A stretch of 64,000 bases of DNA from the NCBI RefSeq assembly GCF_023015885.1, contig NZ_JALKBE010000002.1, forward strand, positions 248,001 to 312,000. The letters are read 5' to 3'. Numbering within the stretch: position 1 is the stretch's first letter; every line of letters begins with the position of its first letter. Source of the DNA: Aliiroseovarius sp. S1123 (GTDB taxonomy: Bacteria > Pseudomonadota > Alphaproteobacteria > Rhodobacterales > Rhodobacteraceae). Positions 9,332 through 18,041 of this stretch are shown here, one piece after another. The position numbers and the translations under genes were made by a program. The notes below the pieces were generated by a model. It was not told the DNA's origin, did no database searches, and was given only the letters and a program-made list of their open reading frames with translations.

Positions 9332-9781
9332 ATGCCCACTCATGGCGAAAAACGCGTGATGCCGTATACGGCCGATCAAATGTACGATCTGGTGGCAGAT
9401 GTTGGTCGCTATCCCGAGTTTCTTCCGTGGAATTCGGCCGCGCGGGTGCGTCGGGTGGTGCCGTTGGAAGGCGGGCGCCAGCTGATGGAGGCTGATTTGG
9501 TGATCAGCTTCAAAGTCTTCCGCGAACGCTTCACCAGCCGCGTCACCTTGGATCAGACAGGGCGTCGGATTGATACGGAATATCTGGATGGTCCGTTCAA
9601 GTATCTGAAATCCTTCTGGATCTTCAACGATCACCCGCAGGGCTGCGAGGTCGAATTCTTCGTGGATTTCGAGTTCAAAAGCCCAATGCTGCAAAAGGTG
9701 ATCGGCCTTGTGTTCAACGAGGCAATGCACCGGATCGTGGCGGCGTTTGAGAAACGTGCCGCCGCACTGTATCGGCGCTGA
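9332..9781 (+). CDS. COQ10/RatA-like START-domain protein
   Basis: This 149-aa protein is a polyketide cyclase/START fold of the COQ10 (ubiquinone-binding) / RatA family. Typical segments are [18 protein letters not shown] near the N-terminus, [35 protein letters not shown] and the C-terminal [34 protein letters not shown] helix (long helix split here only for description). Homologues bind ubiquinone or its precursors and support respiration; gamma-proteobacterial RatA was described as a ribosome-assembly toxin. In an alphaproteobacterium the coenzyme Q role is more likely. No partner antitoxin gene is adjacent. Confidence 0.88.
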   Translation: MPTHGEKRVMPYTADQMYDLVADVGRYPEFLPWNSAARVRRVVPLEGGRQLMEADLVISFKVFRERFTSRVTLDQTGRRIDTEYLDGPFKYLKSFWIFNDHPQGCEVEFFVDFEFKSPMLQKVIGLVFNEAMHRIVAAFEKRAAALYRR

Positions 9782-10144
9782 TTAGCTGATCAAAAGCAGA
9801 ACGATCGCGATCAGGGCGGGCAGGGCTTGCACCTGAAAGATCTTCTTAGATGCGGTCGCTGCGCCGAAAATGCCCGCGACGGCAACACAGGCCAGAAAGA
9901 ACAGCGCGACATTCTGCGCCCAAGCGGGATCGGAAATCAGGCGCGACCAGATCAGGCCAGCGGCCAGAAAACCGTTATAAAGCCCCTGATTGGCTGCCAT
10001 CGCCTTCGTGGGCGCAAACAGATCGCGCGGGAAGCTTCGGAACACCTTCGGGCCACGGCTTTCCCAGGCGAACATCTCGAACCACAAAATATAAAGGTGC
10101 AGCGCTGCGATCAGCAGGATCAACACAGTTGCCAAAACACTCAT
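9782..10144 (-). CDS. DUF1304 family integral membrane protein
   Basis: This 120-aa protein has four hydrophobic segments: about 3-23, 52-68, 75-95 and 103-119. The DUF1304 signature is HLYILWFEMFAW followed by an ANQGLYNGFLAAGL motif. The family is uncharacterised but widespread. Its stop codon directly abuts that of the COQ10-like gene (convergent), and it starts three bases after the xerD stop on the same strand, so it is probably the last gene of the operon with xerD. No catalytic residues can be assigned. Confidence 0.88.
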   Translation of the reverse strand: MSVLATVLILLIAALHLYILWFEMFAWESRGPKVFRSFPRDLFAPTKAMAANQGLYNGFLAAGLIWSRLISDPAWAQNVALFFLACVAVAGIFGAATASKKIFQVQALPALIAIVLLLIS

Positions 10145-10147
10145 GAC

Positions 10148-11086
10148 CTAGTCCTTTTCGGCAAGGGGGTGGTGGGTGAAGACCAACTCGCGCAGGCGCT
10201 CTTCCAGAACATGCGTGTAGATTTCGGTGGTGGCAAGATCAGCATGGCCAAGCAGGGCCTGTATTGACCTGAGGTCAGCGCCATTGGCCAGAAGATGTGT
10301 CGCAAAGGCGTGGCGCAGACGGTGCGGCGTGACGTCATTGGGTGATACACCGGCGGCCACCGCGATGTCCTTGATGATCGCATAGAAGCGATGCCGGGTC
10401 AGATGGCCCAAGGCACCCGTCGAAGGAAACAGGAAAGCAGAGGGTTTGACGCCCTTTTCGATACGTGCGGTGTCTTCGATGGTGTCTCGATACTCCAACC
10501 AGTCAGACAGCGCAGAGCGGGCTTCAGAAGACAACGGAACCAGCCGGTCCTTGTCGCCTTTCCCGCGGATCAAGAGAAGCTGAGGGTCGCCACGGGCGGC
10601 AGACACAGGCAAGGACACAAGCTCGCTCACCCGCATCCCAGTAGCATAGAGAAGCTCCATCAGGCAGATGTTACGCAGGCGATCCGCATCGGTGCGACCC
10701 ACGGTGCGCGTTGCGTCCAACAGGGCTTCGACTTGCTTTTCTGACAAGGTTTTGGGCAGCGATTTCATCTGTCCCGGACCGCGAATTTTCAGGGCGGGAT
10801 TGTCCGTGCGCCAGCCTTCTTCGTAGGCAAAGCGGAACAGCTGCTTGATCGAGGACAGCCTGCGTGCGCGGGTCGAGGTGGCCAGGCCCTGAACATCGCA
10901 ATCAACCAAATAGGCTTCGATGTCGGATCGCGACAGGTTGCCGAATTGCGCAGATCGGTCTTCGACAAATTCAGTAAAGGCTTTCAGGTCGCGCCCATAT
11001 GCCAGTCGCGTGTTTTCTGATGCCCCAAGTTCGGCCGCCTGCGCGTCCAGAAACGCAGAAATCCAGCGCGCGTGGTCGGGGGTCAT
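10148..11086 (-). CDS. xerD: Site-specific tyrosine recombinase XerD
   Basis: This 312-aa recombinase resolves chromosome dimers at dif together with XerC. The N-terminal SAM-like core-binding domain covers about residues 1-100. The catalytic domain holds R152 (TGMRVSEL), K178, H255 and R258 (HRLRH), H281 (LLGHADLATTEIYTH) and nucleophile Y290. The length and lack of an extra arm-binding domain argue for a housekeeping Xer protein rather than a phage or island integrase. It overlaps the start of the preceding exported-protein gene's end by 4 bases, so the two are translationally coupled. Confidence 0.94.
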   Translation of the reverse strand: MTPDHARWISAFLDAQAAELGASENTRLAYGRDLKAFTEFVEDRSAQFGNLSRSDIEAYLVDCDVQGLATSTRARRLSSIKQLFRFAYEEGWRTDNPALKIRGPGQMKSLPKTLSEKQVEALLDATRTVGRTDADRLRNICLMELLYATGMRVSELVSLPVSAARGDPQLLLIRGKGDKDRLVPLSSEARSALSDWLEYRDTIEDTARIEKGVKPSAFLFPSTGALGHLTRHRFYAIIKDIAVAAGVSPNDVTPHRLRHAFATHLLANGADLRSIQALLGHADLATTEIYTHVLEERLRELVFTHHPLAEKD

Positions 11087-12669
11087 CCGCGTCTCTCGAG
11101 GATCAGAACCTCGAGGGCAGCCTGACGGGCAACCCGTTCCAATCCAATCTGCCGGAAGAAGGCCAGAGCATCGGCGATCTCGTCCAGATTGCCGTGGGTA
11201 CCGCTTTCATAAAGCGCGATGGCGCGCAGGATCGCCTCGCCCACTCGGTTGCTATCCATCAGGGATTTCAGGCGCACGGGAACTTCGCCTGCATTCATCC
11301 CGTCGATCACTGCGCGTGATGTGGCATTGTAGCCCAAGGCGGTTTCCGTGTTGCCAAGGGCAATCGCCGTCAACAGGGCCTCTTTTCCGTTGCCGCCGCT
11401 GGCGGGCCACGAGGCCGCAAATTCCTCGCTTTTGGTCGAAAGAAGCCCCAAAGACAGGGCCACGCGGCGCGCATCCCGATCCTGTGGGATTTTAGAAATC
11501 AGCCGCTCACCAAACAGATGCGCAAAGGGAACTTCCAGCGCGGCATCCTCGATCTGTGGCCAGAGGGACACCAAAGATGCATCCAGTGCGGAAGCGTTGC
11601 CGCTGTTCAGGCTTTGCTCTAACCGGCGTACGGTTTGCATCCGGTCCCAGATCCCGCCCGAGGCCGCAGGGCGACGCTCGGTGTAAAGCCCCAGTAGCTG
11701 GTTCGGCGTAGCGGCACCCACACGTGCCAGACGTTCGGCCGCTTCAGCACGGGCTTTCCAACCGATATTGGCGCGCAGATCTGCCTGGGCAAAGGCCAGC
11801 GGCAGGTTTCCAGTCGGAATATGCTCGCCAATCGCTTCGAACATGCGGAAGGTCAGGGGGGTCAGGTCTGGCGGGCGACGCAGTGGCGGCTCGCCTTCGA
11901 ACAGGTCGGGATCAAGAAAACGCGCCAGAAGCGCGTCCTCGAAATCCGAGATATACCCCAGCGCCCGCCCAGTTTCGAGCGTCAGGACGGCCGCTTCCCA
12001 GTCCCCCGAGCGAGCCATGCAGAACACACGCGCGGGGAAGGTCGGGCTGAGATCAGGTGAGTTGGTCAGGATCTCGCAAAAGCGATCTTCGGACCCCAGA
12101 AGCAGAGCAGTATCAAACCCGCGACGGAAGACGCGCGGATTGCTGGTTCCCGCGCGGTTCAACAGCGCTTCGGCCTGATCCAGCGCACCGATGGACAAAA
12201 GCCGATCCACCCGCGCCATGAACAGGCGGTCATCCCCAGTGCGCGCGCCTTTGGGCGGGTTCAGCTCGGCCAACAGAAGTGTGTTCAAAAGATCCTGCAT
12301 TGCCGGGTACAGGTACAATGGCATCCCTGCGATGCGCCGCGCCAGATCGTCTGGGCGGGAGTGCCCCCACAGATCGCGCGAAAAGCCAGTGGTCGCGCTG
12401 GACAGCAGCCCAACGGCATCCAGCACCGGGGTTTCCAGAAGGCTCATCGTGACTTGTGCAACAGAGGCGCCAGTCGTTACATCAGGTTCGCTTGGGTCAG
12501 GGGGCAGGACCGCGCTGTCGATGGACGGAGGCGGCAGCGCCACGCTGTCCGACAACCAACCGATGGCCGACATGGGCGCGCCATGCGACGTCTGCGCCTG
12601 CACCGATCCCGCGGACAGGGCAAAAACCGCGCCTAAAATCACGGCTTTACAAGGGGCATTAACCGCCAT
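11083..12669 (-). CDS. Exported protein of unknown function (528 aa, helical-repeat-like)
   Basis: The protein starts with a Sec signal peptide (hydrophobic core about 9-22, cleavage after VQA at 25). The rest is Ala/Leu-rich and predicted helical, with pairs such as RVDRLLSIGALDQAEALLNR and TPVLDAVGLL that suggest a TPR-like or Sel1-like solenoid, although no canonical repeat is clear. It lies between a 45-aa membrane protein (11-bp overlap) and xerD (4-bp overlap), a tightly packed operon. I recognise no named family; it is probably a periplasmic scaffold-type protein restricted to Rhodobacteraceae. Codon use is typical of the core genome. Confidence 0.75.
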   Translation of the reverse strand: MAVNAPCKAVILGAVFALSAGSVQAQTSHGAPMSAIGWLSDSVALPPPSIDSAVLPPDPSEPDVTTGASVAQVTMSLLETPVLDAVGLLSSATTGFSRDLWGHSRPDDLARRIAGMPLYLYPAMQDLLNTLLLAELNPPKGARTGDDRLFMARVDRLLSIGALDQAEALLNRAGTSNPRVFRRGFDTALLLGSEDRFCEILTNSPDLSPTFPARVFCMARSGDWEAAVLTLETGRALGYISDFEDALLARFLDPDLFEGEPPLRRPPDLTPLTFRMFEAIGEHIPTGNLPLAFAQADLRANIGWKARAEAAERLARVGAATPNQLLGLYTERRPAASGGIWDRMQTVRRLEQSLNSGNASALDASLVSLWPQIEDAALEVPFAHLFGERLISKIPQDRDARRVALSLGLLSTKSEEFAASWPASGGNGKEALLTAIALGNTETALGYNATSRAVIDGMNAGEVPVRLKSLMDSNRVGEAILRAIALYESGTHGNLDEIADALAFFRQIGLERVARQAALEVLILERRG

Positions 12670-12796
12670 TCAGCGTCACAGTGGAGCTTTGCGGCGCGCT
12701 GGGGGGGGACATATCGCCCAGATAGGCATAGCCCGACAGCCCAATCACACCCAAAATCGCCAGAAAGAACAAAAGCTTGATCAAGCGGATCAGCAT
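12659..12796 (-). CDS. Small single-pass membrane protein (45 aa)
   Basis: Forty-five residues start at ATG 12796: MLIRLIKL, then a hydrophobic helix (LLFFLAILGVIGLSGYAYL, about 8-26), then a Ser/Pro-rich tail ending TLNGG. The frame is open further upstream to 12919, but that extension is basic, non-conserved-looking and overlaps the divergent aroK start. It overlaps the following exported-protein gene by 11 bases. The single helix with a short periplasmic tail could be an accessory subunit for that exported protein; this is inference from position only. Confidence 0.6.
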   Translation of the reverse strand: MLIRLIKLLFFLAILGVIGLSGYAYLGDMSPPSAPQSSTVTLNGG

Positions 12797-12900
12797 AGAG
12801 GAACACCTATTTTTCTGCCTCGGTCTTCGTTTTGCTGATTTTATAACTGGTATTTCCGACAAGATCACGCCATTCAGGAAAGAAATCTGAATTTGGGCAA

Positions 12901-13464
12901 GTGGGCGCCGCTTTGGCATTCAAATTAAAGAAATCCATCGTCATGGTGGGCATGATGGGGGCGGGTAAAACCGCAGTCGGACAGGCGCTGGCTGCCCGAT
13001 TGGATGTGCCGTTTTTGGACAGCGACGAAGAGATCGTGCGCGCCGCCAATATGTCGATCGCCGAAATCTTCGAGCGCGACGGAGAAGCCTTTTTCCGCGA
13101 CCGCGAGACCGAGGTGATCGGACGTTTGCTGGATGGAGAATGTGCCATCTTGTCGACCGGCGGAGGTGCCTTCATGGCAGAACGCAATCGCACGATGATC
13201 AGCGACCGCGGGGTGTCTGTTCTGCTGCGTGCGGATCTTGAGATTTTGTGGAACCGGGTCAAGCACAAGGACACGCGCCCTTTGCTGCGCACGCGCGATC
13301 CAAAAGCCACACTGACCGAGATTTATGATGCCCGCGTACCGGTTTACGAGCTCGCCGATTTGGCTGTGGATGCCCATCCTGACTATACCATCGCGCAGAT
13401 GACCGAGGCGGTGATCGAGGAGTTGAAAACCCGCCCGGATGTGCTTGAGGAGATCCCCGCATGA
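12901..13464 (+). CDS. aroK: Shikimate kinase
   Basis: This enzyme of about 187 aa phosphorylates shikimate at C3 with ATP (EC 2.7.1.71). The Walker A motif GMMGAGKT is at 17-24, followed by DSDEEI (shikimate-binding Asp), FFRDRETEV and STGGGAF (central sheet), and the lid RPLLRTRDP. The annotated start is GTG 12901; the conserved core begins only at about residue 10 and no good Shine-Dalgarno is visible, so an in-frame TTG at 12913 is an alternative. It overlaps aroB by ATGA, forming the conserved alphaproteobacterial aroK-aroB operon. Confidence 0.95.
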   Translation: MGAALAFKLKKSIVMVGMMGAGKTAVGQALAARLDVPFLDSDEEIVRAANMSIAEIFERDGEAFFRDRETEVIGRLLDGECAILSTGGGAFMAERNRTMISDRGVSVLLRADLEILWNRVKHKDTRPLLRTRDPKATLTEIYDARVPVYELADLAVDAHPDYTIAQMTEAVIEELKTRPDVLEEIPA

Positions 13465-14570
13465 CCACCGTTCACGTCCCATTGGATGACCGCTCCTATG
13501 ACGTCCGTATCGCACCGGGTCTGATTGCACGCGCCGGTGCTGAAATCGCCCCCTTGCTGCCGCGCCCGAAGGTCTGGATCGTGACGGAAGAAACCGTTGC
13601 GGGGCTGCATCTTGAGGCATTGAAAGCTGGACTGTCCACCGAAGGGATTGCCTCGGAAGCGCTGATCCTGCCACCCGGTGAAAGCACCAAAAGCTGGCCA
13701 TTCCTGATGCAAACCGTCGAATGGCTGCTGGAGCAAAAGGTCGAGCGCAAGGACGTCGTGCTGGCCTTTGGCGGCGGCGTGATCGGAGACCTTGTGGGCT
13801 TTGCCGCTGCGATCCTGCGCCGTGGTGTGCGCTTCGTACAACTGCCGACATCTCTGCTAGCGCAGGTGGACAGTTCGGTGGGCGGCAAGACCGGGATCAA
13901 CGCACCGCAGGGCAAGAACCTGATTGGCGCGTTCCACCAACCCTCGCTTGTTCTGGCCGATGTTGACGTATTGGGCACGCTGAAGCCGCGTGATTTTCTG
14001 GCAGGCTATGGCGAGGTTGTGAAATACGGCGGTCTTGGCGATGCGTCCTTCTTTGATTGGCTCGAGATGAATGGCCCCGCGCTGGCGGCGGGAGATCTGG
14101 CGCTGCGAGAAGAGGCCGTGCGTTGGTCAGTGCAGATGAAGGCCGACATCGTCGTACGGGATGAGACCGAGCAAGGCGACCGCGCGCTTTTGAACCTTGG
14201 CCACACCTTTGGTCACGCGCTTGAAGCAGCGACTGGATATTCCGATCGTCTGTTGCATGGCGAAGGCGTTGCCATTGGCTGTGCGCTGGCGTTTGAAACC
14301 TCGGCCCGGTTGGGGCTGATGAGTCAAGAAAGCCCCTCGCGTTTCCGCGAGCATCTGGCGGCGATGGGCATGAAGAAAGACATCCGAGACATCCCCGGCG
14401 ATCTGCCAGATGCGGATGGTCTGATCGCGTTGATGGCGCAGGACAAGAAGGTCGTACAGGGCAAGCTGCGCTTCATTCTGGCGCGCGCGATCGGCGATGC
14501 TTTCGTGGCAGATGATGTCGACATGGGCGTGGTCAAAGACGTGTTGACCGAGGCACTGGCTGACGGATAA
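13461..14570 (+). CDS. aroB: 3-Dehydroquinate synthase
   Basis: This 369-aa NAD-dependent enzyme converts DAHP to 3-dehydroquinate (EC 4.2.3.4). NAD-binding residues are in LPPGESTKSW and FGGGVIGDLVGFAA. The active-site region has LPTSLLAQVDSSVGGKTGIN. Metal ligands are expected in GYGEVVKYG (Glu), NLGHTFGHALE (His) and LHGEGVAIG (His). Length is normal. The start overlaps the aroK stop by 4 bases, implying translational coupling. It acts on the product of the DAHP synthase encoded at 1.8-3.2 kb. Confidence 0.97.
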   Translation: MTTVHVPLDDRSYDVRIAPGLIARAGAEIAPLLPRPKVWIVTEETVAGLHLEALKAGLSTEGIASEALILPPGESTKSWPFLMQTVEWLLEQKVERKDVVLAFGGGVIGDLVGFAAAILRRGVRFVQLPTSLLAQVDSSVGGKTGINAPQGKNLIGAFHQPSLVLADVDVLGTLKPRDFLAGYGEVVKYGGLGDASFFDWLEMNGPALAAGDLALREEAVRWSVQMKADIVVRDETEQGDRALLNLGHTFGHALEAATGYSDRLLHGEGVAIGCALAFETSARLGLMSQESPSRFREHLAAMGMKKDIRDIPGDLPDADGLIALMAQDKKVVQGKLRFILARAIGDAFVADDVDMGVVKDVLTEALADG

Positions 14571-14583
14571 GCCGTTCCGCCCG

Positions 14584-15654
14584 CTATTTGCGTGCGTTGG
14601 CGATCACCATCAGCTCGCCCACATTTTCGCGCGTGATATAGCCCAGCAGATGCCCCTCGGCATCCAGCACCGCCACTGTTGGCGCCGTGCCCATCCGTTC
14701 CAGGATCATTTCAAGCCCGTCGGTCAATGCGGCGGACGGAACGGGTGTCATCACATCCCCGACATGGGTGCCCGAGGCGCCCTCGGCCATCGCGTGAAAC
14801 AGGGCTTCGCGGGTCAAAAATCCAGCCAGTTGGCCTTCGGGGTCGAGCACTGGAAACTCGTGCTGCGTGGTCCGGATCAGCGTGGTGGCCGCAAGGGCGA
14901 TGGGATCCTCGGGGCGTAGGCTTTCATATTCCGTGATCATCGCATCGCGCGCCATCAGCTTGCGGGCCACATCCCGCATGGCAACGTCGGCGCTTTCGCC
15001 ACCCGCCGCTATGAAGATGAATCCTGCGATCAGTACCAGCATCAGGTTGCCGGACATAAGACCCGTCAACGCCATCAGAAAGGCCACCATCTGGCCCGCG
15101 CCGGCCGCAATGCGTGTCGCTCTGACGCGGTCGGTAAACATCGACAGAACTGCGCGCAGCACCCGTCCGCCATCCATCGGGAAGGCCGGAACCATGTTGA
15201 AAACGGCGAGGATCAGGTTCAGCGTCGCCAATTGCGAAGGCAGGGTGGACGGCGTGATCGCCATGCCGGTCAGCTGCTCGGTCTCGGTCGGTGCACCGAT
15301 TAGCAGCGTCAGAACCGCCCAGATTACCACATTCACTGCGGGGCCAGCCAAGGCGACCAGAATTTCCTGCCGCGGGTTTTCGGGCATGCGTTCCAGTCGC
15401 GCCAACCCACCGATGGGCAGAAGCGTCACGTCGGGTGTACGAATGCCAAACCGGCGCGCCATCAAGGCGTGGCCGAATTCATGCGCCACAACGCAGGCAA
15501 AGAGCAGAAGAACGAAGACGATGGTCCAGAGCGCGGCTTCGGGTCCCTGTTCAGACCAGGTCGAGGCGCCAATGAAAGCCAGCAGCAGAAAAAAGGTCAC
15601 ATGGACGCGCAGCTGCGAGCCAAAGAGGCGCCCGATTGGAAAGGACCATATCAT
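14584..15654 (-). CDS. Site-2 protease family (M50) membrane metalloprotease with CBS domains
   Basis: This 356-aa intramembrane zinc protease has HEFGH at residues 58-62 and the third metal-ligand region VPAFPMDGGRVLRA. About five hydrophobic segments lie in the first 220 residues. They are followed by two CBS modules (about 230-350; TLIRTTQHEFPVLDPEG, ALTDGLEMILERMGTAPTVAV, LGYITRENVGEL), which usually bind adenine nucleotides and gate activity. This SpoIVFB-like group with CBS domains is distinct from RseP, which is encoded at 24.4 kb. Its substrate is unknown. It is convergent with aroB and 27 bp downstream of ssb. Confidence 0.92.
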   Translation of the reverse strand: MIWSFPIGRLFGSQLRVHVTFFLLLAFIGASTWSEQGPEAALWTIVFVLLLFACVVAHEFGHALMARRFGIRTPDVTLLPIGGLARLERMPENPRQEILVALAGPAVNVVIWAVLTLLIGAPTETEQLTGMAITPSTLPSQLATLNLILAVFNMVPAFPMDGGRVLRAVLSMFTDRVRATRIAAGAGQMVAFLMALTGLMSGNLMLVLIAGFIFIAAGGESADVAMRDVARKLMARDAMITEYESLRPEDPIALAATTLIRTTQHEFPVLDPEGQLAGFLTREALFHAMAEGASGTHVGDVMTPVPSAALTDGLEMILERMGTAPTVAVLDAEGHLLGYITRENVGELMVIANARK

Positions 15655-15681
15655 CGCGCGCCTCCTTCTTTTCTGTTCGTT

Positions 15682-16206
15682 TTAGAACGGGATTTCGTCG
15701 TCGAAACCGCCGCCTGCCGGGGCCGGACCGCTGTCGCCGCCACCAAAACCACCGCCTTGGCCTCCGCCATAGCCGCCGCCCTGATTGCCGCCACCGTAGC
15801 CACCTTGACCACCGCCATAGCCGCCACCTTGGCCACCACCGCCTTGGCCGCCGCTGCGGCCATCCAGCATGGTCAGCGTGCCGTTAAATCCTTGTAGCAC
15901 AACTTCGGTCGAATAACGGTCATTTCCGGACTGATCCTGCCACTTACGGGTCTGAAGCTGACCTTCCACATAGACTTTCGAGCCTTTGCGAAGGAATTGC
16001 TCACACACGCGCACCAGTCCTTCCGAGAAGACGGACACGGTATGCCACTCGGTTTTCTCGCGACGTTCGCCGGTGTTGCGGTCTTTCCAAGTTTCCGAGG
16101 TAGCAATGCGCAGGTTGCACACTTTGCCACCGTTTTGGAAGGTCCGTACCTCGGGATCGGCACCCAGATTACCAATAAGCATGACCTTGTTAAGCGAACC
16201 CGCCAT
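15682..16206 (-). CDS. ssb: Single-stranded DNA-binding protein
   Basis: This 174-aa protein has an N-terminal OB fold (about 1-110) with [34 protein letters not shown] and [15 protein letters not shown] Gly/Gln-rich linker of imperfect GGYGGGQGG-type repeats (about 117-160) follows, and the protein ends in the acidic tip DDEIPF, which recruits replication and repair partners. The GC-rich linker (about 15735-15850) is the only low-complexity coding DNA in the window. It is divergent from the lytic transglycosylase gene. Confidence 0.97.
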   Translation of the reverse strand: MAGSLNKVMLIGNLGADPEVRTFQNGGKVCNLRIATSETWKDRNTGERREKTEWHTVSVFSEGLVRVCEQFLRKGSKVYVEGQLQTRKWQDQSGNDRYSTEVVLQGFNGTLTMLDGRSGGQGGGGQGGGYGGGQGGYGGGNQGGGYGGGQGGGFGGGDSGPAPAGGGFDDEIPF

Positions 16207-16386
16207 CCTGCGTCCTTTCGATTCTAGATTGGTCCATATGGTTACACCATATACCGGCGAGGGGAACGCGATTTCTGTGCCGGGTTTTCCCGAATGCGCT
16301 TAGTTTCGCGCTATTGGTCGCGCAACACTTCCCAGCGGGGCAACGAGCCCCTATATTGGCGCTGTATTCAAGTTGGGGGCGAAGCA

Positions 16387-16995
16387 TTGCGCCAAAGAGT
16401 TTTCACAATCGCTGGGCTAAGCATTGTCGCGGCCCTTGCCTTGGAAGCACCACAAAATATGGCGATGGCCGAAAACCTGTTTGGAAGCTCGGGCGGGCGC
16501 AGCACGTTTCGGTCTCAGGTGGGCGTTCTGGATTCGCGCGCGGCGCAGCAATACGCGGGCTCATCGCGATTGACACCCAATGCCCCAACTACGCCGTCCA
16601 GCTATGGCATTCCCAGCTATTCGGGGAACTATAAAGGCCAGTTTCTGCCGATCGCGCAAGCAGCGGCGCGACGGTATGGCATTCCCGAGGATCTGTTCCT
16701 GCGGCTTGTGCAGCAGGAAAGCGGTTGGAACCCCAAGGCGAAAAGCCATGCAGGTGCGATCGGTCTTGCACAGCTGATGCCGTTTACCGCCCGCAAGCTG
16801 GGTGTTGATCCTTGGAACCCCACGCAAAACCTGGAAGGAGGGGCGCGCTATCTGCGCCAGCAATATGACCGCTTCCGCTCGTGGCGCTTAGCGCTTGCGG
16901 CCTATAACGCTGGGCCGGAAGCTGTGGCCAAATACAATGGCGTCCCGCCCTACAAAGAAACGCAAGGCTACGTGAAAGCCATTCTGGGCAGCTAG
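16387..16995 (+). CDS. Lytic transglycosylase, SLT domain
   Basis: A periplasmic peptidoglycan lytic transglycosylase of about 202 aa. The SLT domain (about 85-195) contains the catalytic Glu in [11 protein letters not shown], then [29 protein letters not shown] and [13 protein letters not shown] prefer TTG 16387 as start: a GGGGGCGAAG element lies just upstream and the product begins with a good signal peptide ([22 protein letters not shown] cleavage). The frame is also open from ATG 16294, which would add 31 residues ahead of the signal peptide. The middle region is Ser/Tyr/Gly-rich. Confidence 0.9.
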   Translation: MRQRVFTIAGLSIVAALALEAPQNMAMAENLFGSSGGRSTFRSQVGVLDSRAAQQYAGSSRLTPNAPTTPSSYGIPSYSGNYKGQFLPIAQAAARRYGIPEDLFLRLVQQESGWNPKAKSHAGAIGLAQLMPFTARKLGVDPWNPTQNLEGGARYLRQQYDRFRSWRLALAAYNAGPEAVAKYNGVPPYKETQGYVKAILGS

Positions 16996-17345
16996 CGCGC
17001 GCGTCCTTCAGGACCGGAATAAGCACGTTCGACTTTGGCGACCCGCAGGTGATACTGTGCGTACCACCGGGTCTTCCCAAGTTTTTGCGCCATCAGATGA
17101 GCAACATCCGCTTTCCACGCGGAAATCGCGGCCTCGTCGCGCCAATAAGACACGGTAATCCCAACCCCGAACGCATCCCGCGTGCTTTCCACCCCGATAT
17201 ACCCGTCCTGCGCCTGTGCCAGCGCGACCATCTTGTCGGCCATCTGTTCATAGCCCTGAACGGACGAGGTCAGCTGATTGGTAAAAATCACTGCGTAATA
17301 AGGCGGGTCGGGCAGGGGGGCAAAACGGGTTTCATCAAAAGACAT
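16992..17345 (-). CDS. Antibiotic biosynthesis monooxygenase (ABM) domain protein
   Basis: This 117-aa protein has the ferredoxin-like ABM fold: [51 protein letters not shown] and [16 protein letters not shown]. Despite the name, members include heme-degrading enzymes, small-molecule oxygenases and stress proteins, so the substrate cannot be inferred. It overlaps the stop of the convergent lytic transglycosylase gene by 4 bases. A VOC-domain protein gene lies upstream on the same strand with a 65-bp gap. Confidence 0.88.
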   Translation of the reverse strand: MSFDETRFAPLPDPPYYAVIFTNQLTSSVQGYEQMADKMVALAQAQDGYIGVESTRDAFGVGITVSYWRDEAAISAWKADVAHLMAQKLGKTRWYAQYHLRVAKVERAYSGPEGRAR

Positions 17346-17410
17346 GGGCGCATCCTTTCACAGATACGCCCATGCATAATTCAAACGATACGATGCGTCA
17401 GCCCCTAGGG

Positions 17411-17953
17411 TTAAACGTCTGACAGCTCTTTCTTATGCAGCCATTCCGCGTGCTTGGGGGCGCGTTTGGTCTCGGACCATTCGTTCAGCATATCCCACTT
17501 CACTTCATCCATGCGCTTCAGCATTGCTTCCTCTTCAGGATCGGGACAGGCCAGTTCAACGCGGTGCCCGTTAGGATCGAAGAAATAGATCGAGTGGAAG
17601 ATCGAGTGGTCGGTGACCCCCAGAACATCGACGCCGTTGGCCTCAAGATGCTCTTTGAATTCAATTAGTTCTGCACGGTCTTTCACCTTGAACGCGATGT
17701 GCTGTACCCAGATCGGGGTGTTCGGGTCACGGCCCATTTCCGGCTTGGTTGGAAGTTCAAAGAACGCCAGAACATTTGCATTCCCGGCATCCAGGAACAC
17801 GTGCATGTAGGGATCCGGTTCATGTGTCGACGGTACATGGTTTTCAGCAATCGCCAAAATGAAGTCCATGTTCAACATCTTGCCGTACCATTCGACGGTC
17901 TCTTTCGCGTCCTTACAGCGATACGCGACGTGGTGAATCTGTTCAATTTTCAT
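17411..17953 (-). CDS. VOC family (glyoxalase/extradiol dioxygenase-like) protein
   Basis: This 180-aa protein has two beta-alpha-beta-beta-beta modules. Likely metal ligands are H8 (IHHVAY), H85 (VQHIAFKV) and E133 (GHRVELACPDP), the pattern of type I extradiol dioxygenases and glyoxalases, so it is probably a metal-dependent enzyme on an oxygenated small molecule; the substrate is unknown. ATG 17953 is chosen because AGGAGGACGCAC lies directly upstream; the longer frame to 17986 is not needed. It lies downstream of an AraC-type regulator gene on the same strand, which may control it. Confidence 0.88.
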   Translation of the reverse strand: MKIEQIHHVAYRCKDAKETVEWYGKMLNMDFILAIAENHVPSTHEPDPYMHVFLDAGNANVLAFFELPTKPEMGRDPNTPIWVQHIAFKVKDRAELIEFKEHLEANGVDVLGVTDHSIFHSIYFFDPNGHRVELACPDPEEEAMLKRMDEVKWDMLNEWSETKRAPKHAEWLHKKELSDV

Positions 17954-18041
17954 GTGCGTCCTCCTATTGGTCGTGGATATACACAATATTCATTTCATAT
18001 GCAACGATTGTTGTGTAGGCCCGTAAAAGAAGGGGGGCTAC

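Noticed and set aside
9332-9781. RatA-type toxin of a toxin-antitoxin pair
   Set aside because: No RatB-like partner is adjacent, and in alphaproteobacteria this START protein more likely serves coenzyme Q function.
10148-11086. Tyrosine recombinase as a sign of a genomic island or prophage
   Set aside because: Size, catalytic residues and operon context identify chromosomal XerD; no tRNA target, att repeats or phage genes are near.
15735-15850. Tandem repeat within ssb as a possible CRISPR or satellite
   Set aside because: It encodes the Gly/Gln-rich linker of SSB, with imperfect codon-phased repeats and no spacers.
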